Shown here: positions 55,527-64,000 of the stretch, one piece after another | Layout of the letters: every line of letters begins with the position of its first letter | How positions within the stretch are numbered: the first letter of the stretch is position 1 | Source of the DNA: Sphingomonas sp. | GTDB taxonomy: Bacteria; Pseudomonadota; Alphaproteobacteria; Sphingomonadales; Sphingomonadaceae | Length of the DNA: 64,000 bases | Reading direction: 5' to 3' | Assembly (NCBI RefSeq): GCF_017304635.1 | Contig: NZ_JAFKMA010000001.1 | Span: forward strand, 930,001 to 994,000 | Notes under the pieces: generated by a model | Seen by the model: the letters and a program-made list of their open reading frames with translations, nothing else | What the model was told of the DNA's origin: nothing | The model's database searches: none | Translations under genes and position numbers: made by a program

Positions 55527-55943
55527 TCAGCGCTTGACGGGCGCCGATGCGGGAACGGCGACGGGTGCCGCCGGCGCCGACGGCGGTATCTCGAGCTTCC
55601 ACCGCACCGACGAACTCCATCGGCTTTCGGTCGGTTTGCCCTTCTTGTCGCGCGCTGGCGTGAAGCGCGCGTTCGCCAGCATCAGGTTGCAGGTCGTCTC
55701 GTCAAGCAACGGCGATTCGGAGGTCGCGGTGACCTTGCAATCGGAGGCATGACCGGTCTCGTCGACGGTCAGCGTGAATGCGACGCGGCCTTCCTCCGCC
55801 GATGCCTTGGCCGCGGCCGGGTAGCTGTTCTCCGGAATCCACGCGCCCGGACTGCCGATCGGCTTGGCGGTCGGCAGCACATCCTGCGCCATCACGCCCG
55901 ACGCAGCCGTCATTGCGGCCACCGCTAGAAAAACCCGAAACAT
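55527..55943 (-). CDS. TonB C-terminal domain (energy-transducer-like) protein
   Basis: A 138-residue exported protein with a signal peptide ending near residue 19 (ASGVMA). The TonB-C-like domain runs from about 35 to 118 (RVAFTLTVDETGHASDCKV, then TTCNLMLANARFTPARDKKG). There is no membrane anchor or Pro-rich spacer, so it cannot be a complete TonB. Cys residues near 69 and 85 could form a disulfide. GGGAGGATCGT precedes the ATG. It is divergent from argJ. Confidence 0.85.
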   Translation of the reverse strand: MFRVFLAVAAMTAASGVMAQDVLPTAKPIGSPGAWIPENSYPAAAKASAEEGRVAFTLTVDETGHASDCKVTATSESPLLDETTCNLMLANARFTPARDKKGKPTESRWSSSVRWKLEIPPSAPAAPVAVPASAPVKR

Positions 55944-56021
55944 ACGATCCTCCCAGCCCCGCGCTCTACCGCAAGCGATCGCGCGACGCCACGCCCCGTT
56001 GTGTGCGAAGCAACACGCACT

Positions 56022-57260
56022 ATGACGGCGCGGATGACCGCTCGCTCGCCCCTCGCCCCGCCGCCGTTGACCGACATTCCCGAGATCGCCGGCGTGACTC
56101 GCCGCGTGGCGCGGGCGCGGTACAAGACCTGGGATCGCTGCGACCTGACCTATGTCGAGCTCGCGCCCGGCACCGCCGTCGCCGGGGTCACGACCAGGAG
56201 CAAGTGCGCTTCGCCGGAGGTCGATTGGTGCCGCGCCGCGCTCGTCCTCGGCCGCGCCCGCGCGCTGGTGGTCAATGCCGGCAATTCGAACGCTTTCACC
56301 GGCGATCGCGGCCGGCATGCGGTCGAGGGGCTGGTCGCGCGCGTGGCGCATCATCTCGGCTGCGAGCCGTCCGACGTGTTCGTCGCCTCGACCGGCGTGA
56401 TCGGGGTGCCGCTCCCGCTCGACAAGGCCGAGGCCGGGCTCGACGCCGCCTTCGCCGCCCAGCCGTGCGACTGGATCGCAGCGGCGGAAACGATCATGAC
56501 CACCGACACCTTCGCCAAGGTCGCGGTGGCCGAAGCCGCGATCGGCGACCGCATCGTCAAGCTCGTGGGCATCATCAAGGGATCGGGGATGATCGCCCCC
56601 GACATGGCGACGATGCTGGGCTTCGTGTTCACCGACGCCGCGGTCGATCCGGCCTGGCTCCAGACGGCGTTGAGCGAGGCGAACGCCAGGAGCTTCTCGT
56701 GCATCACGGTCGATAGCGACACCTCGACCAGCGACACCGTACTGGCCTTCGCGACCGGCGCGGCGGGCAACGTCGCGTTGGCGAGCGACGAGGACGAGGG
56801 CGCTCTCGCGTTCCGCGCCGCGCTCGACGACCTCTGCCTGCAACTGGCGCATCTGGTGATTCGCGACGGCGAGGGCGCGACGAAGTTCATCCGCATCGAC
56901 GTGACCGGCGCCGACAGCGACGCCAGCGCGCACCGCATCGGGCTCAGCATCGCCAACTCGCCGCTGGTCAAGACCGCGATCGCCGGCGAGGACGCCAATT
57001 GGGGCCGCGTCGTGATGGCGGTCGGCAAGGCGGGGGAGCCGGCCGAGCGCGACCGGCTCGCGATCCGCTTCGGCGACACGCAGGTCGCGCGCGATGGCCT
57101 GGCGGTAGCGGGCTATGACGAAGCGCCGGTCGCCGCGCACCTGAAGGGCCAGGAGATCGACATCGGCGTCGACATCGGCCTGGGCGACGGCAAGGCGACC
57201 GTGTGGACCTGCGACCTGACCCACGGCTACATCTCGATCAACGCCGATTACCGGAGTTGA
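56022..57260 (+). CDS. argJ: Bifunctional ornithine acetyltransferase / N-acetylglutamate synthase ArgJ
   Basis: Transfers acetyl from N-acetylornithine to glutamate in arginine synthesis and may also acetylate glutamate from acetyl-CoA. The 412-residue proenzyme carries the self-cleavage site in GSGMIAPDMATMLGF, where the Thr before Met-Leu becomes the nucleophile of the beta chain. ATG 56022 is preferred; GTG 56001 and ATG 56034 are alternatives. It is convergent with trxA. Confidence 0.95.
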   Translation: MTARMTARSPLAPPPLTDIPEIAGVTRRVARARYKTWDRCDLTYVELAPGTAVAGVTTRSKCASPEVDWCRAALVLGRARALVVNAGNSNAFTGDRGRHAVEGLVARVAHHLGCEPSDVFVASTGVIGVPLPLDKAEAGLDAAFAAQPCDWIAAAETIMTTDTFAKVAVAEAAIGDRIVKLVGIIKGSGMIAPDMATMLGFVFTDAAVDPAWLQTALSEANARSFSCITVDSDTSTSDTVLAFATGAAGNVALASDEDEGALAFRAALDDLCLQLAHLVIRDGEGATKFIRIDVTGADSDASAHRIGLSIANSPLVKTAIAGEDANWGRVVMAVGKAGEPAERDRLAIRFGDTQVARDGLAVAGYDEAPVAAHLKGQEIDIGVDIGLGDGKATVWTCDLTHGYISINADYRS

Positions 57261-57269
57261 AATTAAGAG

Positions 57270-57293
57270 GGCCGCGCCCGGCGGGACGCGGTC
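57270..57293. terminator. Weak hairpin between convergent argJ and trxA
   Basis: Seven pairs (57270-57276 with 57287-57293, one G-T) around a 10-nt loop. Only short T-rich sequence follows on either strand. Confidence 0.3.
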
Positions 57294-57320
57294 ACTCATT
57301 TCAGGTCGGGGCTTGTGGCG

Positions 57321-57644
57321 TTACGCCAGTTCACCCTCGAGCCACGCCTTGATCCGGCCCTTGGGCTCGGCGCCGACCTTGGTCGCGGCGGGCGCGCCGC
57401 CCTTAAACAGGATCATCGTCGGGATGCCGCGCACGCCGTAGCGCGCCGGGGCGTCGGGATGGTCGTCGATGTTGAGCTTGGCGATCGTCACCTGCTCGCC
57501 GAGTTCGTCCGAAATCTCCTCCAAGCTCGGGCCGATCATCTTGCACGGGCCGCACCATTCGGCCCAGAAATCGACCAGCACCGGTTTGTCGGACTGGAGG
57601 ACGTCGGTCTGAAAGCTGTCGTCGGTGATCGCTACGGTGGCCAT
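57321..57644 (-). CDS. trxA: Thioredoxin
   Basis: A 107-residue disulfide reductase with the active site [10 protein letters not shown] near residues 27-36 and the cis-proline region [10 protein letters not shown] near 73. GAAGGAGA precedes the ATG at 57644. It is the last gene of the minus-strand addB-addA-trxA cluster, as is common in alphaproteobacteria. Confidence 0.97.
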   Translation of the reverse strand: MATVAITDDSFQTDVLQSDKPVLVDFWAEWCGPCKMIGPSLEEISDELGEQVTIAKLNIDDHPDAPARYGVRGIPTMILFKGGAPAATKVGAEPKGRIKAWLEGELA

Positions 57645-57690
57645 CGGGAATCTCCTTCGCGGTCGCATGTAGGAAGGGTGCGCGGCCGGC

Positions 57691-60600
57691 TCAACTCCCA
57701 TCCAGCGAATGTCGCTCGGCGCCGGGGCGGTGCCGCGCGAGCATATCGGCGGGCAGGTCGAACAGCCGCGGTGCGGACGTGTAGAGCAACGCCGCCTCGA
57801 TCGCGCGGCCGGGAAAGATGACTTCGAGCGCGGAGGCATAGGCCGCCATCTGGCGCAGGTGAAACTCGGGCACCTCGTCGAGCGTCAGCGGGGTACGGCG
57901 CCCGGTCTTGAAGTCGACCACGCGCACGCGGTTCGGCTCGACCAGCAGGCGGTCGACCGTACCGGCGATGACCTGGCCCCCGGGCAGCACCGCCGAAATC
58001 GGCGCCTCGCCCAGCGAATCGGGGCCGAACAACGCCGCATGCGCCGGATCGGCGAGGATGCTGCACACCGTGCGGACGATATCCGCGCGGGCAGCGGCAT
58101 CGCTCACCGCGCCGACCGTCGCCAGCCAGCGATCGGCCGCCGCCGGGCGCTGGTCCGGTGCGACCGCCGGCAAGCGCTCGAACAGCGCGTGGATCAGTCG
58201 ACCGCGTTCGGCGCTGGCGCGCATCGCCGGCGTCGGTGGCGGATCGGCGACGTCGTCCTCGCCGATCGCGGACGGCGCCAGCGGACGCGGCGGACTTGCC
58301 TCCCTGGGCGCCGGCTGGCGAACCCATGCCGGCAAGTCATGGCACGGCTCGGGTGGCCGCGCCGTCGCTTTCGCCGCGACCGGGGCGGGCGGTGCATGGC
58401 CGAAGAAGCTGCGTCGTGCCGTGTCGCTCGGCTCGGCGGCGAGATTCGCCAGCGCCACATCCGCCAGCGCGTACCAGCTGAGATCGGGCGGAGCGCCATT
58501 GCTCCGCGCGCCCAACGCGCCCGCAATCTCCAGCCGTTCCTCGGCGCGAGTCGCGGCGACGTAGAACAGCCGCCAATGCTCGGCGAGGTCGCGCGCGTCG
58601 GCCTCCTCGATCACCGCCGCCAGCGGGCCGGACCGCTGCTCCTTCTTCGGCCGGAAGATCGGCAGGTCGATCCCGTCCTCGACCTTCCACACCAGGTCGC
58701 GCTGGAACGTCGCCTGCGGATCGGCGGTGGCGTCGGCCAGGATCACCAGCGGCGCCTGCAACCCCTTGGCGCCGTGCACGGTCATCACGCGAACCGCATC
58801 GAGCGGCGCGGACGGGTCGCGCTTGATCTCGACATCGCCGCGATCGAACCAGTCGAGGAACGCCTGCAAGGACGGCGTCGCGACGCGCTCGAACTCCAGC
58901 GCGGCGTTGAGCAATTCGTCGATCGGATCGCGCACCTCGCTGCCCAGCCGGCGCAACAGCTTGCGACGACCGTCCAGCGACCCCGTCAGCAGTTCCTCGA
59001 GAAATACGTACGGCGTGGTGAAATCGGCCCGGTTGAACATCGTGCGCAGCGGTTCGAGCCGCTCCGCCGGCTGCGTCTCGGTCAAGTGCAGCCACAACCC
59101 CTTGCGCCGATGCAGCGTCGCCGCCATCAATTCGTCCTGACTCCACCCGATCAGCGGCGACACCAGCAGGCTGGCGAGCGACAGATCGTCCTGCGGCTGC
59201 AACACGAACCGGATCGCGGCGAGCAGGTCCTGCACGCCGAGCGGCGCGGTCAGCCGCAGGCGGTCGACGCCCGCCACCGGCACCCCCTCGGCATAAAGCC
59301 GCGCGACGATCAGCGAGGCGAGCTCGCCGCGGCGCTTGACCAGAATCATCACGTCCTCGGGCCGGAGCGCCCGGCCCTTGCTCGCCAGCATCAATGGGTG
59401 CGCAGGGTCGAGCCATTCCTTGACCTGTCGCGCGACGCGCGCGGCATGGGCGCGGATCGCGTCGGGAATCCAGCCTTCCTCGGCATCGTCGGGCTCGTCC
59501 GCCAGCGTCGGCGACCACAGGTTGACGGCGCCCGGCCCCGCGACCTTGCTGGCATGCGCCTCCAGCGCGACCGCGCCCATCCCTTCGCCCGGCATCGCGT
59601 CGATCGCGGCATCGACGAATGCAAGGATCGGCGCGGTCGAGCGGAACGACGCGGTCAGGTTCAGGTTCCGGAACGGCGGCGGCGCGATATCAACCAGCTC
59701 GCTGTCGACCTCCGCTAGCGCACGAAACAGCTTCTCCGCCGCGCTGAAATAGATCGGGTCGGTGCCCTGAAACCCGAAGATCGCCTGTTTGTGGTCGCCG
59801 ACGGTAAACAGCGTCCGGACGCGCAGGCTCTTGCTCCCGGCCCCGGCGAAGAAGTCGTCCGCGACCGACCGGACGATCGCCCATTGGTTGGCGTTGGTGT
59901 CCTGCGCCTCGTCGATCAGGATGTGGTCGGTCGCCTGGTCGAGCTTGAACCGCACCCATTCGCCCATGCCGGGCTGCGCGAGCAGATCGACCGTCGCGCG
60001 GATCAAGTCGTCGAAATCGACCGCGCCGGCATGGCGCTTCGCCGCGCGATAGGCGGCGGCATAGTCGCGCCCGACGCTCAGGCCCTGCGCGAGCAGGTCG
60101 GCGTAATCGGCCCGCGCACGAAGGGCCAGCAACGCGGAACATTGGTCGTAGAACCAGGTCGCGGTCGGCGGGTAGTCCGGGTCCTGCGGCGCCTGCGCCT
60201 TGGCAAACGAGCGGATGTCGCCGTCGCGCTTGGCCCAGACCTGGTGCAGCACGTCGAGCCCCGCCGCCCGCTCGGCCGGCGCCAGTTCGAGCCAGTCGCG
60301 GATCAACCCCGCCCGCTCGATCCCACTCTTCGTGCCCCAGGCAAGGTTCAAATCGTGGAGGACACGCAGCCCCTCTTCATCGAGCTCGCCGCACCCTTGC
60401 GCGATGGCCGCCTCGATATCGCCGTTCGGCAGGTCGAGCGCGCGGCGGACGAACGGTTGCACGCCCTCGCCCATCGGCAGCGCCGCCAAGGCGTCGGGCG
60501 CCCGCGCGCACGCCGTCAGGAAACTTTCCGCGCCGTTTTCGCCCAGCACCTTGCTCAGCGCGCCGATCGCCCGGGTCGGACCGTCGCGCCCATCGCGCTC

Positions 60601-61113
60601 GGCCTCGACCAGCATCCCGGCCAGCGCCTCGCGCGCCAGTTGCGACTCCTCCCGACCCTCCAGCGGGCGGAACCCGGGGACCAGCCCCGCCTCGACCGGA
60701 AACGCCGCCAGCAACGACTGGCAGAAGCCGTGAATCGTCTGAATACGCAGGCCGCCGCCGGGCGCGTCGAGCACCTTGGCGAACAGGGTCCGGGCATAGG
60801 CGATCTGGGCCGGGCCGCCCTCCTCGCCCAGCGCCTGCAAGTCGAGGAACAGCTTGTCCGGCGGCATCCGCACCCACGCCGCCAGCCGCGCGTTGATCCG
60901 CCCCGCCATCTCGGCCGCGCCCGCCTTGGTGAAGGTCAAGCACAGGATCGCGCCGGGATCGGTCCCGCCGAGCAACAGGCGATAGACGCGCGCCGCCAGC
61001 ACCTGCGTCTTGCCCGTCCCCGCCGACGCAGCCAGCCAGACATGCGCGGTCGGATCGCTCGCCTGCGCCTGCGCGTCCACCAACGGCGGCAAGTTGCCGG
61101 CGCCCTCACTCAC
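57691..61113 (-). CDS. addA: Double-strand break repair helicase-nuclease AddA
   Basis: UvrD-like helicase with a C-terminal nuclease, partner of AddB in processing broken DNA ends for recombination, 1140 residues. Walker A is [15 protein letters not shown] near residue 30, and further SF1A motifs are [10 protein letters not shown] near residue 390 and [15 protein letters not shown] near 435. The RecB-family nuclease motif is [14 protein letters not shown] near residue 1090. Its start overlaps the addB end by 8 nt. Confidence 0.96.
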   Translation of the reverse strand: MSEGAGNLPPLVDAQAQASDPTAHVWLAASAGTGKTQVLAARVYRLLLGGTDPGAILCLTFTKAGAAEMAGRINARLAAWVRMPPDKLFLDLQALGEEGGPAQIAYARTLFAKVLDAPGGGLRIQTIHGFCQSLLAAFPVEAGLVPGFRPLEGREESQLAREALAGMLVEAERDGRDGPTRAIGALSKVLGENGAESFLTACARAPDALAALPMGEGVQPFVRRALDLPNGDIEAAIAQGCGELDEEGLRVLHDLNLAWGTKSGIERAGLIRDWLELAPAERAAGLDVLHQVWAKRDGDIRSFAKAQAPQDPDYPPTATWFYDQCSALLALRARADYADLLAQGLSVGRDYAAAYRAAKRHAGAVDFDDLIRATVDLLAQPGMGEWVRFKLDQATDHILIDEAQDTNANQWAIVRSVADDFFAGAGSKSLRVRTLFTVGDHKQAIFGFQGTDPIYFSAAEKLFRALAEVDSELVDIAPPPFRNLNLTASFRSTAPILAFVDAAIDAMPGEGMGAVALEAHASKVAGPGAVNLWSPTLADEPDDAEEGWIPDAIRAHAARVARQVKEWLDPAHPLMLASKGRALRPEDVMILVKRRGELASLIVARLYAEGVPVAGVDRLRLTAPLGVQDLLAAIRFVLQPQDDLSLASLLVSPLIGWSQDELMAATLHRRKGLWLHLTETQPAERLEPLRTMFNRADFTTPYVFLEELLTGSLDGRRKLLRRLGSEVRDPIDELLNAALEFERVATPSLQAFLDWFDRGDVEIKRDPSAPLDAVRVMTVHGAKGLQAPLVILADATADPQATFQRDLVWKVEDGIDLPIFRPKKEQRSGPLAAVIEEADARDLAEHWRLFYVAATRAEERLEIAGALGARSNGAPPDLSWYALADVALANLAAEPSDTARRSFFGHAPPAPVAAKATARPPEPCHDLPAWVRQPAPREASPPRPLAPSAIGEDDVADPPPTPAMRASAERGRLIHALFERLPAVAPDQRPAAADRWLATVGAVSDAAARADIVRTVCSILADPAHAALFGPDSLGEAPISAVLPGGQVIAGTVDRLLVEPNRVRVVDFKTGRRTPLTLDEVPEFHLRQMAAYASALEVIFPGRAIEAALLYTSAPRLFDLPADMLARHRPGAERHSLDGS

Positions 61114-64000
61114 GGCCGTACCATTCGTCGCGCCGCATCAATTGGTCGTATTCGCCATAGGGCGCGTATTCGGGTCGCAGCTTGGCGGTAAACGGTTCGC
61201 CACCGGTCAGCCATCTGGCGGCGGCGCCTTCGAAGTTGCGCGCCGCGCGCGCGACGAACTCGTCGGCGGGGATCGGATCGCGCCCCTTGCACGGGGACGC
61301 GACATAGCCGAACTCGCCGCCCCGTTTCGCCAGCGACCAATATTCGAACCCGGTCGCAGTGCCAACCACCCCGGCGAACTTGCCGCGCTCGGCGATCAGC
61401 CCGAGCAGGCCGAGTTGCAGGCTGAACCCCTCGCGCACCGCGGCGACCGACGGCGGCTGGCCGGTCTTGTAGTCGATCACGACCAGCGTCCCGTCGGCGT
61501 TGCGGTCGATCCGGTCAAACCGGCCCGACAGCTCGACGCCGTGCAGGTCCAGAATCCCCTTCCCCTCGACCGCCAGGATCGTGCGGTCGCCGGCCTGCTC
61601 GCTCACCTTGCCCGCGATCCAGTCGATCGCCTCGATCAGGCGCGGTCCCCACAAAGCACGGATCATCGGATGCGTACGGACGTCGCCGATCAGCGCCTCC
61701 GCGCGCGGCCGCAGCGTCGCGGGGTCGGCGCCGTCTTGGTTGAACCAGTCCTCCAGGATCGTGTGCACCTGGTTGCCGCGCCACGCCGGGCTGGGCTCGG
61801 CATCGACCGGGTCGAGCGGCGTCAGTCGGAGCATGCGCCGCGCGTAGAAGGCGTAAGGGTCGGCATTCAGGCGATCGACCTCGGTCACGGAGATCTTGCG
61901 CGGCCGGTCGGCGAGCGGCGGGGTCGGCGCCGGGCGCAAGGCCGGTGCGAAGTCGGCCGGCGTGTCGATCGCCGTCGCCCAATCGGCCAGTTCCGGCGCG
62001 CGCTCGAACCGCTCCCCCGCCAGCGCTTCGAGCCGCAGCCAGAACCGCGACGCCAGCGTCGGCGAGCGCCCGTCGCGCCGCGCCCGCGTGATGAGCGCCT
62101 TGGGCGAGCCCAGCGCGTTGGCGAAATCGTGCGCGGCGATGCCGATGTTGCGCTCCAGCGCCGGCAGGCCGAGCTCGACCCGGACGCGCGGTGCCAGCCA
62201 CGGATCGGGCTGCGCGATCGCCGGCCACACGCCCTCGTTGAGCCCGCCCAGGATCATCAGGTCGGCGGTCTGCAACCGCGCCTCGATCAAGCCGTAGATC
62301 GCCAGCCGCGGATGCCCGCCCTGTGGTGGACGCACCGCGACTTCGTCCATCAGCGTGCGTAGCATCGGCGCGACGCTGGCGGGATCGGCGATCGGTGGGC
62401 CAGCGACCGCCTGTAGCTCCAGCTCGGTCAGCAGTTCGGCCGCCGCTCGCCCCGCGGGCCCCGCCCATGGCGCGTCGCCACACAATGCCTGCGCCGTCTC
62501 GCGCAGCGTCGCGATCATCGCCGCCAGCGGCTGCGGCCCGTCGCCGAAACAGCGCGCGAGCGGCTCGAGCAACCCGCGCATCACCGGCCAGACCTGCCGC
62601 GCCGCCGCGCGCTGCTCGGCATCGAACGCGTCGCCGTCGCGCAGGTGGGTATCGATCCCGTCGAGCCCCGGCGCCGGTCGCGGACCGCGCAGCGCGCGAT
62701 CGAGCTTGCGGACATCCTCCAGCCACAGCGCACGCGGCGGACCGCTCTGCACGAGCGGATGCTTGAGCAGCGCCAGCAACGCGAGCGGCGCGAAGTCCTG
62801 CGCCGCCGCTTCGGCCAGCAAGGTCAGCAACGTGCCCGGCGCGCGTGTCGACAGCGGACGCCCGGCGGTGTCGTCGATCGCGATGTCCCAGCGCCGGCAA
62901 TGGGCCGCGACGCGTTCGGCCAGCGCGCGATCGGGGGTGACCAAAGCCGCGGTGCGGCCCGGCGTCTCCAGCGCCTCGCGCAACGCCAGCGCGATCACCT
63001 GCGCCTCGTCGACCGGTGTCGCCACCGCCACCGCGCGGATGCCCGCGAGCCGCCGGCGATCGGCGTCGAGCTCGGTCCATTTGCCGGTGAAGTCGGCCGG
63101 TGCCAGCGCATTGGCGATCGCCCGGCCGCGCGCGAGCGAGGCGTCGTGGTCCGACCCTGCCGGCCATTGCCGCACCTCCGCCCGCCCGGCGCCGATGCGG
63201 TCGAGCAGCAGCTTGGGCTGGAATTGCGGATGCGTCTCGATCGATCGCCGGCGCAGGCCCGTCGCGGGATCGGGCGCGTGGGGGCCGAGCGCGTCCCACT
63301 CCTCCGCCGGCATCTCCAGCGCGAGATCGCGAAACACCACGCTACTCTCGGGCAATTCGGCCACGCAGCGCAGCAGTCGCGCGACGGCGGGCGCCGGGTC
63401 GGAAATGCCGGCCGCACAGACGAAACCCGGCGGCGGCGCGGCGCGCCAGCGCTTCGCCAGCCGCTCCAGCATGCGGTTGCGCCGATCCGCCGCGTCGACC
63501 ATGCCGAGCGTCGCCAGTTCCTGCGGCCAGCGCGCGATCACCAGCTCGAACAGGTCGAGCGCCCTCCGCCAATGCTGCGACAATTCCTCGCCGAGGTCGA
63601 TCTCGCGCAGCCGGCGCGGCGCGACGTCCTCGACCAGCAACTGGTCGAGCGTCCGCGCCAGCGCGCCGGCCAGCCGCACCGCTTCGTCCGCCGTCACCGG
63701 CTCGCCGACCGCCGCGCGCGCTTCCGCGACCAACCGCGAGAGGATCATGCGGCGTTGCAGCGGCGGCACTGCGGACGGTAGCGGCTCCGCCTCGTCCACC
63801 GGATCGAGCAGGACGCCCGCCCCTTCGTCGAGCGCCGGATCGCCGATCGTCGCCAGTCGCGGCAACAGCAGGCCGCCGCCGCTCGCGCGCACGAACGCAT
63901 CCTGGACGGCGCGCCGCCCGCGATTGTTGGGCAGCAGGACGATCCCGCGCGCCAGCCGCAGCGGATCGTCGCCATATCGCTTCATCAATCCCGCGACGAG
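61106..64000 (-). CDS. addB: Double-strand break repair protein AddB, 5' end beyond the window
   Basis: Second AddAB subunit, with an inactive helicase-like fold and a C-terminal RecB-type nuclease. 965 codons are visible. The frame stays open to the edge, and the upstream residues (LVAGLMKRYGDDPLRLARG) look like the interior of the usual AddB N-terminus, so the true start lies outside; the ATG at 63985 is not the start. The nuclease motif is LVVIDYKTGQPP near the C-terminus. Confidence 0.95.
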   Translation of the reverse strand, partial: LVAGLMKRYGDDPLRLARGIVLLPNNRGRRAVQDAFVRASGGGLLLPRLATIGDPALDEGAGVLLDPVDEAEPLPSAVPPLQRRMILSRLVAEARAAVGEPVTADEAVRLAGALARTLDQLLVEDVAPRRLREIDLGEELSQHWRRALDLFELVIARWPQELATLGMVDAADRRNRMLERLAKRWRAAPPPGFVCAAGISDPAPAVARLLRCVAELPESSVVFRDLALEMPAEEWDALGPHAPDPATGLRRRSIETHPQFQPKLLLDRIGAGRAEVRQWPAGSDHDASLARGRAIANALAPADFTGKWTELDADRRRLAGIRAVAVATPVDEAQVIALALREALETPGRTAALVTPDRALAERVAAHCRRWDIAIDDTAGRPLSTRAPGTLLTLLAEAAAQDFAPLALLALLKHPLVQSGPPRALWLEDVRKLDRALRGPRPAPGLDGIDTHLRDGDAFDAEQRAAARQVWPVMRGLLEPLARCFGDGPQPLAAMIATLRETAQALCGDAPWAGPAGRAAAELLTELELQAVAGPPIADPASVAPMLRTLMDEVAVRPPQGGHPRLAIYGLIEARLQTADLMILGGLNEGVWPAIAQPDPWLAPRVRVELGLPALERNIGIAAHDFANALGSPKALITRARRDGRSPTLASRFWLRLEALAGERFERAPELADWATAIDTPADFAPALRPAPTPPLADRPRKISVTEVDRLNADPYAFYARRMLRLTPLDPVDAEPSPAWRGNQVHTILEDWFNQDGADPATLRPRAEALIGDVRTHPMIRALWGPRLIEAIDWIAGKVSEQAGDRTILAVEGKGILDLHGVELSGRFDRIDRNADGTLVVIDYKTGQPPSVAAVREGFSLQLGLLGLIAERGKFAGVVGTATGFEYWSLAKRGGEFGYVASPCKGRDPIPADEFVARAARNFEGAAARWLTGGEPFTAKLRPEYAPYGEYDQLMRRDEWYGRE

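Overview
This window is GC-rich chromosomal DNA from an alphaproteobacterium, most likely a sphingomonad (Sphingomonas or a close relative). The evidence is a secreted protease with the PEPxxWAMMIxGFG C-terminal sorting signal, an RcdA/DUF1465 gene, an alphaproteobacterial DksA whose zinc-finger cysteines are mostly missing, and alphaproteobacterial gene orders such as addB-addA-trxA, rpsF-rpsR-rplI and mreB-mreC-mreD-mrdA-rodA. I see no insertion sequence, prophage, CRISPR array or replication origin. Nearly all coding capacity is housekeeping.

Layout. 1-3.8 kb (minus): fatty-acid genes fabD and fabG (cut by the left edge) with an acyltransferase-3/SGNH gene between them. 4-6.7 kb: PEP-CTERM serine protease, then rpsF-rpsR-rplI, a shared bidirectional terminator and a convergent 24-residue lipoprotein. 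6.9-14.6 kb: mutL (minus), diverging from the cell-elongation operon mreB-mreC-mreD-mrdA-rodA. 14.7-24.4 kb: tRNA-Lys, an OmpR-type two-component system, and a convergent tripartite HME-RND efflux operon (fusion protein, pump, outer-membrane factor) coupled throughout by GTGA overlaps; then a divergent SulP transporter overlapping a ParB-like gene. 25-28 kb: DUF4337 gene preceded by a structured, terminator-bearing segment, a retropepsin-like relic, a CysQ-like phosphatase and a gamma-carbonic anhydrase. 28-33 kb: M1 aminopeptidase, then nitronate monooxygenase coupled to a complete class A beta-lactamase with a Tat-like signal. 33-36.9 kb: rcdA, two divergent DUF465 genes, PilZ protein, dksA, an extraordinary Gly/Asn/Gln-rich surface protein and a host-attachment family protein. 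37-41 kb: serS, NlpD-like LysM/LytM lipoprotein, tyrS, second PilZ protein. 41-47 kb: recG, sdhE, mfd. 47-51.5 kb: GAF protein, degenerate-GGDEF/EAL phosphodiesterase, moaA-nadK, tRNA-Asn. 51.7-64 kb: lipoprotein, secA, TonB-C protein, argJ, and trxA-addA-addB (addB cut by the right edge).

The genes cover membrane lipid synthesis, rod shape, DNA repair (MutL, RecG, Mfd, AddAB), envelope traffic (SecA, NlpD-like, efflux) and c-di-GMP signalling (two PilZ proteins with intact motifs and one EAL enzyme).

The least ordinary content is small scale: several families of short palindromic repeats (one read in frame inside mutL, one almost touching the mfd start codon, one nested element between convergent genes), a probable minus-strand structured RNA at 25.6-25.8 kb, a short AT3-rich patch in a conserved helicase motif of mfd, and the prion-like low-complexity surface protein.
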